DNA of 64,000 bases from Amycolatopsis sp. CA-128772 (GCF_002904295.1 NZ_PPHG01000067.1:62001-126000), one strand, 5' to 3'. Shown: positions 1-8,607, numbered from the stretch's first letter. Made by a program: numbers and translations. Notes: generated by a model from the sequence alone, not told the origin.

Positions 1-1593
1 GCCGTCGCGTTCGCCCGCTCGGCCACCCAGGCGCTGACCCCGGACGTCCCGAACGACCGCGCCGCGAAGGTGTGGCGGCGGCTGGCCGACGCGCTGCTCG
101 CGCTGGAGGGCACCCTCGAGGAGGCCGTCGCGGCCATCGACCGGGCCTGGGGCCTGGTCGAGGACACCGAACCCAGCCCGGCACGCGCGTGGGTGCTGGC
201 CAGCCGGGCCGGGTTCCTGCGGATCCTCGAGGAGCCCGAGGCGGCGCTCGACAGCGCCCTCACCGCGGTCGCCGACGCGCAGGTGGTCGGCGCGACGGGC
301 GCGGAGGCGTCGGCGCTGGTCACCCTGGGCACGCTGGCCGACTCGCGGGGCGAAGCGGCCGAAGCGCGCGAGTGGCTGCGCCAGGCCGAACGCAAGGCGC
401 GGGACTCCGGCGCGCTGAACACCGAGATCCGCGCGACCTACTTCCTCGCGCTGAGCCACGACGACCAGGGTGAGTTCGCCGAAGCCCTGGAGCACGCGGC
501 ACGCGGGGTCGCCCGGGCCGAGGAGTCCGGGCTGAGCTGGAGCGTCTACGGGCTGGAGCTGCGGGCGCGGCACCTGATGCTGCGCTATCTGGTGGGCGAC
601 TGGCCGGACGAGAGCGCCGGCCGGGCCGGGCGCGGGGTGTCCAGCGCGGTCGCCGCGCGGATCCAGGCGATCTGGTCGCTGTTCGTCGTCGCCCGCGGCC
701 GGTTCGACGAAGGCGCAAAGCTGCTCGGCAGCCTGCGGCAGCACTGGACGGCGGACATGCAGATCCCCCTGGCGGCCGGCGGTGCCGGCATCGAGCTGGC
801 GTACTGGCGGGGCGACCACGCCGAGGCGGTGCGCCGCGCCGAAGACCTCATCGGCTGGCTGGAACGCATCGAGTCCGGCCTGCTGGCCGGCATCCGGGTG
901 GCCGCGCTGGGTGTGACGGCCGCGGCCGCGCTGGCCGCCGGCGCCCGGATCCACGGCGACCAGGCCGCGGCCGACGCGGCGGTCGCGGCCGGCGAGCGGA
1001 TGCTGACCCACGGCCGGATGTGCGCGGTCGTCGGGCAGCCGCGGTCGGGCACGCTCGGGCCGGAAGGCCGGGCCTGGCTGGCCCGGCTGGAAGCGGCGGC
1101 GACGTGCCTGACCGGCCGCGGCGACGCGCAGAAGTGGGCGGCCACGGCGGCGGCGTTCGGCTATGGCGCGGTGTACGAGCAGGCGGTCTGCCGCCGGCAC
1201 GAAGCCGAGGCGCTGCTGGCCGCGGACGCCGACGCCCACGCCGCCCTCGAAGCGGCCCACGCGGTGGCGGTCCGCCTCGGCGCGATCCCGCTGCGCGATG
1301 CCGTCCGCGACCTGGCCCACCGCGCCCGCGTCGAGCTGGCGGGGGTTGAACCGGCGGCCCCGGCCCGCACGGTCACCGACCCCCTGACCGACCGCGAGCG
1401 CGACGTCCTCGAGCGCGTGGCCCTGGGCCGCACCAACCGCCAGGTCGGCGAAGAGCTCTACATCAGCGAGAAGACGGTGAGCGTCCACCTGTCCCGCGTG
1501 ATGGCCAAGTTGGGCGCCGGCCGCCGCGCGGAAGCCGTGGCCATCGCCTACGACCGCGGCCTCCTGACGGCCCCCACCGCCGAACACGCATAG
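1..1593 (+). CDS. LuxR-family transcriptional regulator, C-terminal part (partial)
   Basis: The frame is open from base 1, so the gene starts before the window. The visible part is an Ala/Leu/Glu-rich helical region of about 450 residues that looks like tandem TPR-type repeats. It is followed at residues ~465-525 by a LuxR HTH starting DPLTDRERDVLERVALGRT, with the recognition helix in YISEKTVSVHLSRVMAKLG. The arrangement fits a large LuxR/LAL or MalT-like regulator whose N-terminal ATPase part would lie upstream; that part is not visible. The target is unknown. It converges on gabD2, with a 21-bp direct repeat between the two stop codons. Confidence 0.85.
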   Translation, partial: AVAFARSATQALTPDVPNDRAAKVWRRLADALLALEGTLEEAVAAIDRAWGLVEDTEPSPARAWVLASRAGFLRILEEPEAALDSALTAVADAQVVGATGAEASALVTLGTLADSRGEAAEAREWLRQAERKARDSGALNTEIRATYFLALSHDDQGEFAEALEHAARGVARAEESGLSWSVYGLELRARHLMLRYLVGDWPDESAGRAGRGVSSAVAARIQAIWSLFVVARGRFDEGAKLLGSLRQHWTADMQIPLAAGGAGIELAYWRGDHAEAVRRAEDLIGWLERIESGLLAGIRVAALGVTAAAALAAGARIHGDQAAADAAVAAGERMLTHGRMCAVVGQPRSGTLGPEGRAWLARLEAAATCLTGRGDAQKWAATAAAFGYGAVYEQAVCRRHEAEALLAADADAHAALEAAHAVAVRLGAIPLRDAVRDLAHRARVELAGVEPAAPARTVTDPLTDRERDVLERVALGRTNRQVGEELYISEKTVSVHLSRVMAKLGAGRRAEAVAIAYDRGLLTAPTAEHA

Positions 1594-1634
1594 CGAACCG
1601 GCTGTCCAGGTACGCGAACCGGCTGTCCGGGTAC
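1593..1634. repeat. Tandem direct repeat, 2 x 21 bp, between convergent genes
   Basis: Two adjacent 21-bp units (1593-1613 and 1614-1634), each beginning GCGAACCGGCTGTCC and ending GGTAC, differ at one base. They fill the gap between the LuxR and gabD2 stop codons. The period equals that of the repeats at 33.4 and 57.9 kb. Confidence 0.85.
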
Positions 1635-1635
1635 G

Positions 1636-3246
1636 TCAGCGGGGGAGGCGGCGGAGGGCTTTGAGGCCGAACGTCATGCCGCGGGACCATAGGGAACCCG
1701 GGACCGCGCGGGGCGGGCGGAGGGCCAGGCCGCGCTGCAGGGCGATCGACTGGGATTCCGTGTACTTCAGGAGCCCTTCGGCGCCGTTGCGGCGGCCGAC
1801 GCCGGAGTCCTTCATGCCGCCCATCGGGACGCCGACGCTGCCGAACGTCGCCGCGTAGCCCTCGTTGACGTTGACCGTCCCGGCCTTCAGCCGCGCCGCG
1901 ACCTCCCAGCCCGCGCGGCCGTTGCGGGACCAGACGCTGGCGTTGAGCCCGAACGGCGTGTCGTTCGCCCGCTCGATCGCGTCCGTGACGTCGGTGTAGC
2001 CGTAGATCGACACCACCGGCCCGAACGTCTCCTCCGCGAACGGCAGCATGTCCGGGGTGACGTCCGAAAGCACCGTCGGCTCGTAGAACAGCGGGCCGAG
2101 GTCCGGCCGCGCGCGGCCGCCGGTGAGCACCGACGCGCCCTTCGCGCGGGCGTCTTCGACGTGCTTCGACACCGCCGCGAGCTGGTCCTCCGACGTCAGC
2201 GAGCCCATCTGGGCCTGGTAGTCGAGCGCGCCGCCGAGCCGCAACGCCGCGGTCCGGGCGACGAACGCGCGGGTGAACTCGTCGCGGACGTCCTCGTGCA
2301 CGTAGATCCGCTCGACCGACACGCACAGCTGCCCGGCCGAGGAGAAGCACGCCGTCACCGCGCCCGTCGCGGCTTTCGCGACGTCGGCGTCCGGGAGCAC
2401 GACCATCGGGTTCTTGCCGCCGAGCTCCAGCGAGTACGACGTCAGCCGCTTCGCCACCTGCCCGGCCAGCTCCTTGCCGGTCGGCGTGGACCCGGTGAAG
2501 CACAGGTAGTCCGACTCCTCGACCAGCGCGGTGCCGATCTTCGACCCGCGGCCGAGCACGATCTGCCACGTCCCGGCGGGCAGCCCGGCCTCCTCGGCGA
2601 GCTCGTGCAGCCAGAGCGCCGACAGCGCCGTCTGGTTGTCCGGCTTCTGCACCACGGCGTTGCCCGCGGCCAGGGCGGGCAGGACGTCCATCGCGGTCAG
2701 GGCCAGGGGGTAGTTCCACGGCGAGATGATCCCGACGACCCCCTTGGGGTGCCGGATCTCGCCCGCGCGGGTCAGGCCGGGGATGACGCCGGCGACGCGG
2801 CGGGGCGCGAGGATCTTCGGGGCGTGCTTGCCGTAGTAGGCCGCCACCAGTGCGGTCGCGCTGACCTCGTCGAACGCGTCGAGCCGGGCCTTGCCCGCCT
2901 CGACCTGGACCAGGTCGAGCACCTCGTCCTGCTTCGCGAGCACGAGGTCGTGCAGCCGGGTGAGAACGCGGGCGCGGTCGGCGGGGGAGCGATCCGCCCA
3001 CGCGCGCTGGGCCGTCCGCGCACTGTCGAACACCGCGCGGACGTCGGCGTCGGTGGCCTGCGGCAGGGTCGCGATCGGCTGCCCGGTGAAGGGCGCGGTC
3101 ATCCGGATCGGCGCCGAGTCCGCCCCGCCCGCCACCCGGGCGACGAGCTGGGCCGCCCGCGCCGCACCCGGCGCCCCGGCGACGCCGCCGACGGTCGGGG
3201 GCAACGGGGTGTCTTCGACGGCCTTTGCGGGGGTGGTGCTGGTCAT
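1636..3246 (-). CDS. gabD2: Succinate-semialdehyde dehydrogenase (NADP+), GabD2 type
   Basis: 536-residue aldehyde dehydrogenase that oxidises succinic semialdehyde to succinate, in GABA degradation or the alternative route from 2-oxoglutarate. Seen: the SPWNYP motif, the glycine motif FTGSTPTGKELA, the general-base Glu in LELGGKNP and the nucleophile Cys in SSAGQLCVSVERIY. The C-terminal GLLKYTESQSIA matches the actinobacterial GabD2 branch. The ATG at 3246 follows a GGAG box; an upstream in-frame start would add 13 unlikely residues. It may be monocistronic. A near relative with another aldehyde substrate cannot be excluded. Confidence 0.85.
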   Translation of the reverse strand: MTSTTPAKAVEDTPLPPTVGGVAGAPGAARAAQLVARVAGGADSAPIRMTAPFTGQPIATLPQATDADVRAVFDSARTAQRAWADRSPADRARVLTRLHDLVLAKQDEVLDLVQVEAGKARLDAFDEVSATALVAAYYGKHAPKILAPRRVAGVIPGLTRAGEIRHPKGVVGIISPWNYPLALTAMDVLPALAAGNAVVQKPDNQTALSALWLHELAEEAGLPAGTWQIVLGRGSKIGTALVEESDYLCFTGSTPTGKELAGQVAKRLTSYSLELGGKNPMVVLPDADVAKAATGAVTACFSSAGQLCVSVERIYVHEDVRDEFTRAFVARTAALRLGGALDYQAQMGSLTSEDQLAAVSKHVEDARAKGASVLTGGRARPDLGPLFYEPTVLSDVTPDMLPFAEETFGPVVSIYGYTDVTDAIERANDTPFGLNASVWSRNGRAGWEVAARLKAGTVNVNEGYAATFGSVGVPMGGMKDSGVGRRNGAEGLLKYTESQSIALQRGLALRPPRAVPGSLWSRGMTFGLKALRRLPR

Positions 3247-3306
3247 GACGTCTCCGTTCCACGGCGTCCGGAGTCCCGCGCGCACGCCGCGCAGGGGTTA
3301 CCGACG

Positions 3307-3317
3307 AGTACACCATA
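3307..3317. promoter_or_regulatory. Short inverted repeat in gabD2 promoter region
   Basis: TACCG-T-CGGTA lies about 60 bp upstream of the gabD2 start and 45 bp beyond the stop of the neighbouring membrane protein. It could be an operator for a dimeric repressor. No regulator is adjacent, so this is weak. Confidence 0.3.
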
Positions 3318-3357
3318 CCGTCGGTACGTCAGTTGTCCAGTCTGATGTGAATATGTT

Positions 3358-4401
3358 TCACGTATTGGGCGGGTTCAGCGGCGGCAGCTGGTAGTTCGGC
3401 TCGGTCGGCGACGCGGGTCCCGGCGGCGACGGGTGCGGCTGCGCCTGCGTCACACCGCCGTAGGGGTCGTCGAGCCGCGACGACACCCCGCCGGGCTCCG
3501 GCGCCTCGCCGGAGGACCCGGGGAACGGCCGGCTGCCGGCCGGGGGCTGGGCCGGGAACGGCTGGGACTGCGGCGCGCCCGGCGGCTGCGCGACGAACGG
3601 CTGCGACGGCGGCCCGCTCGCCGGCACCCCGCTCGCCGGCACCCCGCTCGCCGGCGGCGCGCCGAACGGCTGCGGACCGCCCGGCGGTGGCGCCGGGAAC
3701 GGCTGGTGCTGCGGCCCGCCGTAGGGCCCGCCCGGCGGGTACTGCTGCGGGTACGCCGGCGCCGCGTAGGGCGCCGGCGGCGGTCCGCCCGCAATCGCGG
3801 CGGGCGCCCGCCGTCCGGCCAGCACCGCGACCACCAGCGTCACCAGCGCGACGATCCCGCCGCCGAGCAGCAGCCAGAACCCGGTGCCGGTCGCGTAGTG
3901 CGACTTGACCGTGCCTTCGTCGGTCTCGTAGCTCAAGGTCGCCGAGACGTCCATGCCGAGCATCCATACCGCCGCGGTCACCCCGGCGGCCCCCGCCACC
4001 AGGGCCGTCCGCGCGCCCGCGCGCAGCCCGGGCCCCGCCGTGCGGCGCGCGCCGGCGAACGCGAGCCCGGCGCCGGCCAGCAGCACCACCGCGCCGGCGG
4101 TGAGCGGGATCCCGTACCGCGCCACGTGCGTCTGCTCGTAGAACTTCTTCGCCTCGGCCCCGGGTTCGACGGCGAACGAGCGCGACCAGGCGGTGATCGT
4201 CTGGCTGCTCTCGGTCTTCCCGTCGACGACCTGCTCGAACGACGTCTGCGGCAGGAACGTCCCGGCGATCACCAGCACCGCGGCGAGGGCGCCGAGGATC
4301 CCGGCGAGCAACCGGAGGAACGCTGCCGGGCCGGCCGGCGGCGGCGCGATCGGCTGGGCGGGCGGCGGCCCGTAGGAGTACGGGTACGGGGCGGCGGTCA
4401 T
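3358..4401 (-). CDS. Four-TM membrane protein with Pro/Gln/Gly-rich C-terminal tail
   Basis: 347 residues. A short Pro/Tyr-rich N-terminus (MTAAPYPYSYGPPP) is followed by four hydrophobic segments: TM1 starting FLRLLAGILGALAAVLVIAG, an extracytoplasmic loop of about 65 residues, then three further spans. The last ~140 residues are disordered, with PASGVPASGVPASGPPSQPF-like repeats and many PPG/QP motifs. The ATG at 4401 has a GGGGAG site 5 bp upstream. Such Pro-rich tails are common in actinomycete envelope proteins; I do not recognise a characterised family. Function unknown. Confidence 0.75.
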   Translation of the reverse strand: MTAAPYPYSYGPPPAQPIAPPPAGPAAFLRLLAGILGALAAVLVIAGTFLPQTSFEQVVDGKTESSQTITAWSRSFAVEPGAEAKKFYEQTHVARYGIPLTAGAVVLLAGAGLAFAGARRTAGPGLRAGARTALVAGAAGVTAAVWMLGMDVSATLSYETDEGTVKSHYATGTGFWLLLGGGIVALVTLVVAVLAGRRAPAAIAGGPPPAPYAAPAYPQQYPPGGPYGGPQHQPFPAPPPGGPQPFGAPPASGVPASGVPASGPPSQPFVAQPPGAPQSQPFPAQPPAGSRPFPGSSGEAPEPGGVSSRLDDPYGGVTQAQPHPSPPGPASPTEPNYQLPPLNPPNT

Positions 4402-4474
4402 CGGAACTCCCCTCGTTCGAGGGGATTGGACCACGAAGTCTGCCTGCGGGATAAGGGGCAAAGCCGCCTTGTGG

Positions 4475-5092
4475 TCAGCTCGGCGCAGTGGTGGCGTCCT
4501 GGTAGAGCAGGACGGCGATGCGCTTCCACTCCTCCAGCAGCTGGCGGCGCCGGGCCGGGTCGCCGCCGAGTTCGGCGTCCAGCGCGAGCCCGCGGGTGAG
4601 GTTGACGGTGAGCCAGAACAGCAGCTCCGCGCGTTCGGGCGGGAGCTCGCCGGCGACCTGGGTGACGTGTTCCAGGGTGGCCCGGCCGAGCGCGCGGTCC
4701 ACCGGGCGGATCGCCGCGCGCAGCTCGGGATCCGTGCGGGCGGCGACCCACAGCTCGGTGACGGCGGTCGAGAGCGTGCCGGAATAGCCGGTCCACAGCA
4801 GGTCGATCGCCGCGGCGACGCCGGTGCCGCCGCCCGGCAGATCGTCGAGCGAGGCCGCGAGCTGGCGGCGCAGCTTCGTCGTCAAGTGCTCGACCGCGGC
4901 CGCCATCAGCTCGGCCTTCGCGGTGAAGTGGTGCTGCACCGCGCCCTTCGACACGCCCGCGCGGGCGCAGATTTCCTGCACCGACGTGCGCGCGTAGCCG
5001 ACCTCGACCAGGCAGTCGATGGTGGCGTCGAGCAGCGCCGTGCGGGTCTGTTCGCGCCGCTGCGCCTGGGTCCGGTGCGCCGTCTCGGTCAC
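4475..5092 (-). CDS. TetR-family transcriptional regulator (branched acyl-CoA operon)
   Basis: 205 residues with an N-terminal TetR HTH at ~15-62 (ALLDATIDCLVEVGY, then VQEICARAGVSKGAVQHHF) and a helical ligand domain. It is divergent from the acyl-CoA dehydrogenase/racemase pair, and the 95-bp intergenic region holds a long perfect palindrome. The simplest reading is autoregulation plus repression of the pair, relieved by an acyl-CoA ligand. The ligand is inferred from the context alone. Confidence 0.88.
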   Translation of the reverse strand: MTETAHRTQAQRREQTRTALLDATIDCLVEVGYARTSVQEICARAGVSKGAVQHHFTAKAELMAAAVEHLTTKLRRQLAASLDDLPGGGTGVAAAIDLLWTGYSGTLSTAVTELWVAARTDPELRAAIRPVDRALGRATLEHVTQVAGELPPERAELLFWLTVNLTRGLALDAELGGDPARRRQLLEEWKRIAVLLYQDATTAPS

Positions 5093-5120
5093 CGCGGCCT
5101 CCCTGCTTTACCTACCGGAC

Positions 5121-5167
5121 GGAATGGATGTACATTCCGATCAGAACTTACATGCTGATCGGAATGT
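5121..5167. promoter_or_regulatory. Composite operator: 13-bp-arm palindrome plus extra half-site
   Basis: ACATTCCGATCAG (5132-5144) and its exact reverse complement CTGATCGGAATGT (5155-5167) flank a 10-bp spacer. A further GGAATG at 5121-5126 pairs with CATTCC at 5133-5138, giving three GGAATG-type half-sites. It lies between the TetR start (5092) and the acyl-CoA dehydrogenase GTG (5188), so a bound TetR dimer or pair of dimers would cover both promoters. Confidence 0.8.
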
Positions 5168-5187
5168 TTTCCAGCAGGAGGGTCCCC

Positions 5188-6339
5188 GTGCCACTGCAAC
5201 TGCCGAAGAGCTCGTGGAGCACGACCGAGCTCGATGACCTCCGCGAGCTCGCGCGCTCGTTCCTGCAGAAGGAAGCCGTCCCGCACCAGGAGCGCTGGGC
5301 GGCGGAGAAGAAGGTCGACCGCGAGCTGTGGACGAAGGCGGGCGACGTCGGCCTGCTCTGCCTGTCCATCCCCGAGGAGTACGGCGGGGGCGGCGGCACC
5401 TTCGCCCACGAAGCCGTCCTCTACGAAGAGCAGGCGCGCGCCGGCGACAGCGCGTGGGGCGTCACGGTCCACAACGGAATCGTCGCGCACTACCTGCTCG
5501 CCTACGCCTCGGAAGAGAAGAAGCGCGAGTGGCTGCCGAAGCTGGCCAGCGGCGAGCTCGTCGGCGCGATCGCGATGACCGAGCCCGGCACCGGCTCCGA
5601 CCTGCAGGGCATCAAGACGCGCGCCGTCCGCGACGGCGACCACTACGTCATCAACGGCGCGAAGACCTTCATCACCAACGGCCTGCACGCCGGCCTCGTC
5701 GTCGTCGCGGTGAAGACCGACCCGGACGCGGGCGCCCAGGGCGTCTCGCTGGTCGTGGTCGAAACGGACACGCCGGGCTTCCGCCGCGGCCGCGTGCTCG
5801 ACAAGGTCGGCCTCAAGGGCCAGGACACCGCGGAGCTGTTCTTCGACGACGTCCGCGTGCCCGCCGGCAACCTGCTCGGCGACGCCGAGGGTCAGGGCTT
5901 CTTCCAGCTGATGCTGCAGCTGCCGCAGGAACGGCTGATCATCGCCGTCACCGCGGTGGCCGGGCTGGAGGCGGCCGTCGACCTCACGCTCGAGTACACC
6001 AAGGAGCGCACGGCATTCGGCCGGCCGATCTTCTCCTTCCAGAACACCAAGTTCACCCTCGCCGAGGCGGCGACCGAGGCGGCGGTGGCGCGGGCGTTCC
6101 TCGACCAGTGCATCGAACGCCACCTCAAGGGCGAGCTCGACGTCCAAGGCGCGGCGATGGCGAAGCTGTGGACCACCGAGCGCGTCAACAAGGTCATCGA
6201 CGACTGCGTGCAGCTCTTCGGCGGCTACGGCTACATGACCGAGTACCCGATCGCGCGCGCCTGGGCCGACGTCCGGATCTCCCGGATCTTCGGCGGCACC
6301 AGCGAGATCATGAAGGAAATCATCTCCCGCTCGCTCTGA
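5188..6339 (+). CDS. Acyl-CoA dehydrogenase
   Basis: 383 residues, the usual length for the family; FAD-dependent alpha,beta-dehydrogenation of an acyl-CoA thioester with electrons passed to ETF. Seen: MTEPGTGSDLQGIKT (signature 1 and flavin/substrate contacts), FITNG, the helix around FGRPIFSFQNTKF, and the C-terminal signature QLFGGYGYMTEYPIARAWADVR followed by IFGGTSEIMKE. Start chosen as GTG 5188 because AGGAGG ends 7 bp upstream; the in-frame ATG at 5128 lies inside the operator. It precedes an alpha-methylacyl-CoA racemase by 14 bp, so a methyl-branched acyl-CoA substrate is likely (inference). Confidence 0.9.
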   Translation: MPLQLPKSSWSTTELDDLRELARSFLQKEAVPHQERWAAEKKVDRELWTKAGDVGLLCLSIPEEYGGGGGTFAHEAVLYEEQARAGDSAWGVTVHNGIVAHYLLAYASEEKKREWLPKLASGELVGAIAMTEPGTGSDLQGIKTRAVRDGDHYVINGAKTFITNGLHAGLVVVAVKTDPDAGAQGVSLVVVETDTPGFRRGRVLDKVGLKGQDTAELFFDDVRVPAGNLLGDAEGQGFFQLMLQLPQERLIIAVTAVAGLEAAVDLTLEYTKERTAFGRPIFSFQNTKFTLAEAATEAAVARAFLDQCIERHLKGELDVQGAAMAKLWTTERVNKVIDDCVQLFGGYGYMTEYPIARAWADVRISRIFGGTSEIMKEIISRSL

Positions 6340-6353
6340 AGGGAACTCTCGTC

Positions 6354-7490
6354 ATGAAAGCAGGTCCGCTCAGCGGCCTGAAGGTGGTGGAGCTCGCCGG
6401 GCTCGCGCCCGGGCCCTTCGCCACGATGGTCCTCGCCGACCTCGGCGCCGACGTCGTCCGCGTCGACCGCGCGCAGCCGGGGGAGGACGTGCTCGGCATC
6501 GGGACCGACCCGCTCGCCCGCGGCCGCCGGTCGGTCGGCATCAACACGAAGACGCCCGAAGGCGTCGAGCTCGTGCTGAAGCTCTGCGACACGGCCGACG
6601 TGCTGATCGAGGGCTTCCGCCCGGGCGTCGCCGAGCGGATCGGCCTCGGGCCCGACGTCGTGCACGCCCGCAACCCGCGGCTGGTCTACGGCCGCATGAC
6701 GGGCTGGGGCCAGGACGGCCCGCTGGCGAAGGCGGCCGGGCACGACATCAACTACATCGGCATCGCCGGCGCCCTCGAACCGATCGGGCGCGCGGGCGAG
6801 CGCCCGGTGCCGCCGCTCAACCTCGTCGGCGACTTCGGCGGCGGCGGGCTGCTCCTGGCGATGGGCGTCCTGGCCGCGCTGTACGAGCGGACCACGTCCG
6901 GGCGCGGCCAGGTCGTCGACGCGTCGATGGTCGACGGCGCGGCGCTGCTCACCACGAGCCTGCACGGCATCAAGGCGGCGGGCCTCTGGTCGGAGGAGCG
7001 CGGCGAGAACATGCTCGACGGCGGCGCGCCGTTCTACGACACCTACGAAACGGCGGACGGCAAGTACGTCGCCGTCGGCGCGATCGAGATGCGGTTCTGG
7101 GGCGACCTGGTCAAGGTCCTGGAGCTGGACCCGGCGCAGCTGCCGCTGCACATCGACAAGTCGCAGTGGCCTCGCCTGCGCGAGATCGTGGCGGGCGCGA
7201 TCGCCAAGCACACGCGAGACGACCTGGTCGCGCGCGCCGAAGGCACCGACGCGTGCCTGACGCCGGTGCTGTCGCCCACCGAAGCGGCGTCCCACCCGCA
7301 CAACGCGGCGCGCGGCACGTTCGTCGAGATCGGCGGCATGGTCCAGCCGGCCCCGGCACCGCGCTTCGACCGGACGCCGCCCGCGACGCCGGAAGCGCCG
7401 CGCGTCAAGGGATCCGACACCGAGGCGGTGCTCGCCGAGCTGGGTGTCACGGACCTCGGTGCGCTGCGCGAAGCCGGGGTGATCGCCTAG
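6354..7490 (+). CDS. Alpha-methylacyl-CoA racemase (CaiB/BaiF CoA-transferase family III fold)
   Basis: 378 residues. Interconverts 2R- and 2S-methylacyl-CoA so that branched chains or sterol side chains can enter beta-oxidation. The family's catalytic His and Asp are recognisable in GHDINYIGIAGAL and NLVGDFGGGG. The N-terminal LSGLKVVELAGLAPGPFATM is typical, as is a CLTPV motif near the C-terminus. ATG 6354 follows GAAGGGAA. Co-transcribed with the acyl-CoA dehydrogenase. The stop codon overlaps the convergent GNAT stop in a shared CTAG. It might serve steroid side-chain epimerisation, but no KstR box is seen here. Confidence 0.88.
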   Translation: MKAGPLSGLKVVELAGLAPGPFATMVLADLGADVVRVDRAQPGEDVLGIGTDPLARGRRSVGINTKTPEGVELVLKLCDTADVLIEGFRPGVAERIGLGPDVVHARNPRLVYGRMTGWGQDGPLAKAAGHDINYIGIAGALEPIGRAGERPVPPLNLVGDFGGGGLLLAMGVLAALYERTTSGRGQVVDASMVDGAALLTTSLHGIKAAGLWSEERGENMLDGGAPFYDTYETADGKYVAVGAIEMRFWGDLVKVLELDPAQLPLHIDKSQWPRLREIVAGAIAKHTRDDLVARAEGTDACLTPVLSPTEAASHPHNAARGTFVEIGGMVQPAPAPRFDRTPPATPEAPRVKGSDTEAVLAELGVTDLGALREAGVIA

Positions 7491-8017
7491 TCCTTCGCGA
7501 CGTCGGAGCGCACGACCGAGTAGATGACGTGGTCCCGCCACTCGCCGTCCCGGAAGTCGTAGCCGCGGAGGACGCCTTCGCGGGTGAAGCCGGCTTTTTC
7601 GAGCGAGCGTTGTTCGGCGCGGTTGCCGGTCTCGGTCGTCGCTTCGACGCGGTTGAGCTGCGTGTGCGCGAAGAGGTAGGCCACGAGCAGGCGCTGGGCC
7701 TCGGTGCCGTAGCCGTGGCCGCGGGCTTCCGCGGCCAGGACGAGACCCATGTTCCAGCAGTAGGCCGCCGGCCCGGTGCGGGTCCGGTGCCAGGAGACGA
7801 GGCCGAGCACGCGGCCGCCGAGGGTCGGCACGAGCATGCCGCTCTCGGTGGTCAGCATCCCCGTTTCGTGCCACCGGCGGCGCAGGTAGCCGGGGTCGTG
7901 CCAGCCGAACCACTGGTGCTCGCCGGCGGCGACGGGATCGTTGGTCAGCCGTTCGAGGAGCTCGAGATCGGCCTCGGCCACCGGCCGCAGCTCCACTCTG
8001 GAACCTTCGTCGTCCAT
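7487..8017 (-). CDS. GNAT-family N-acetyltransferase (RimJ/RimL-like)
   Basis: 176 residues. Acetyl-CoA binding is suggested by the V-x-x-x-x-R/Q-x-x-G-x-G/A core in GLVLAAEARGHGYGTEAQRLL. The block NRVEATTETGNRAEQRSLEKAGFTREGVLRG is characteristic of the RimJ/L-like Acetyltransf_3 group that modifies protein N-termini or small molecules. Substrate unknown. ATG at 8017. Probably a single gene; its stop overlaps the racemase stop on the other strand by 4 bp. Confidence 0.85.
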   Translation of the reverse strand: MDDEGSRVELRPVAEADLELLERLTNDPVAAGEHQWFGWHDPGYLRRRWHETGMLTTESGMLVPTLGGRVLGLVSWHRTRTGPAAYCWNMGLVLAAEARGHGYGTEAQRLLVAYLFAHTQLNRVEATTETGNRAEQRSLEKAGFTREGVLRGYDFRDGEWRDHVIYSVVRSDVAKD

Positions 8018-8200
8018 CGGCAGACCTTATCGGCCGCTCAGCCGGAATCGAGCCCTCCGCGCGGCTGATCGCCCGCTGGAGGCACGGCCGGTGACGGAAC
8101 GCGCACCTCGCCGCTCCGGGGTGTCTTCCGGGGCGGCCTTCCCTAAAGTATCCGGTGTGGCCACTCCCAGGACGGGAACGGCGAGCCGGGGAGGAAGCAC

Positions 8201-8368
8201 ATGTCGGGCGGCGTGAAGAAAGTTCTCATCGTGGGCGTGGTCGCGCTCGTGCTGTTCCTCCTGATCACCCAGCCCCAGCAGTCCGCCGACTTCGTGCACC
8301 GGGTGCTCGGCTGGCTCAAGGACGGCGCCGAAGCGATCGTCACGTTCTTCCGCGCCCTGTTCTCCTGA
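8201..8368 (+). CDS. Small single-pass membrane protein (55 aa)
   Basis: Begins MSGGVKKVLIVGVVALVLFL and ends AIVTFFRALFS. One N-terminal transmembrane helix (~residues 8-23) is followed by an amphipathic segment. It has a strong GGGGAGGAAG site 6-10 bp before the ATG and a near-perfect terminator hairpin 17 bp after the stop, so it looks like a complete, expressed mini-gene. Residues after the helix (QPQQSADFVHRVLGWLKDGA) suggest a short tail lying on the membrane. Function unknown. Confidence 0.75.
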   Translation: MSGGVKKVLIVGVVALVLFLLITQPQQSADFVHRVLGWLKDGAEAIVTFFRALFS

Positions 8369-8384
8369 CCTCGCGCTTCTCCGT

Positions 8385-8411
8385 ACCGGCACCGCCACGG
8401 GCGGTGCCGGT
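8385..8411 (+). terminator. Rho-independent-type hairpin after the 55-aa gene
   Basis: ACCGGCACCGCC (8385-8396) and GGCGGTGCCGGT (8400-8411) form a perfect 12-bp stem with a 3-nt loop. No T tract follows, as is usual in actinomycetes. Confidence 0.75.
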
Positions 8412-8591
8412 GGCTACCCTGCGTGTTAGCGGACGGTAAATCACCCTGTGTCACCAATCCCGGATTTCGGACTCCTACGCTCGACCATCCGGGTGGATTG
8501 CCGTCGAAAACGCGCAGGTCGCCGAATTCGTGGCATCGAGGGTCTGGCGAAGGGGACCACCCCGGCCCTACGGTGCTCACATTGCGTGATC

Positions 8592-8607
8592 GGGTGGTTC
8601 GCCACCC
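8592..8607 (+). other. UUCG tetraloop hairpin in leader
   Basis: GGGTGG-TTCG-CCACCC gives a 6-bp stem closed by an extra-stable UUCG loop, 123 bp upstream of the next start codon. It may be a transcript 5'-end or attenuation structure. Confidence 0.45.
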
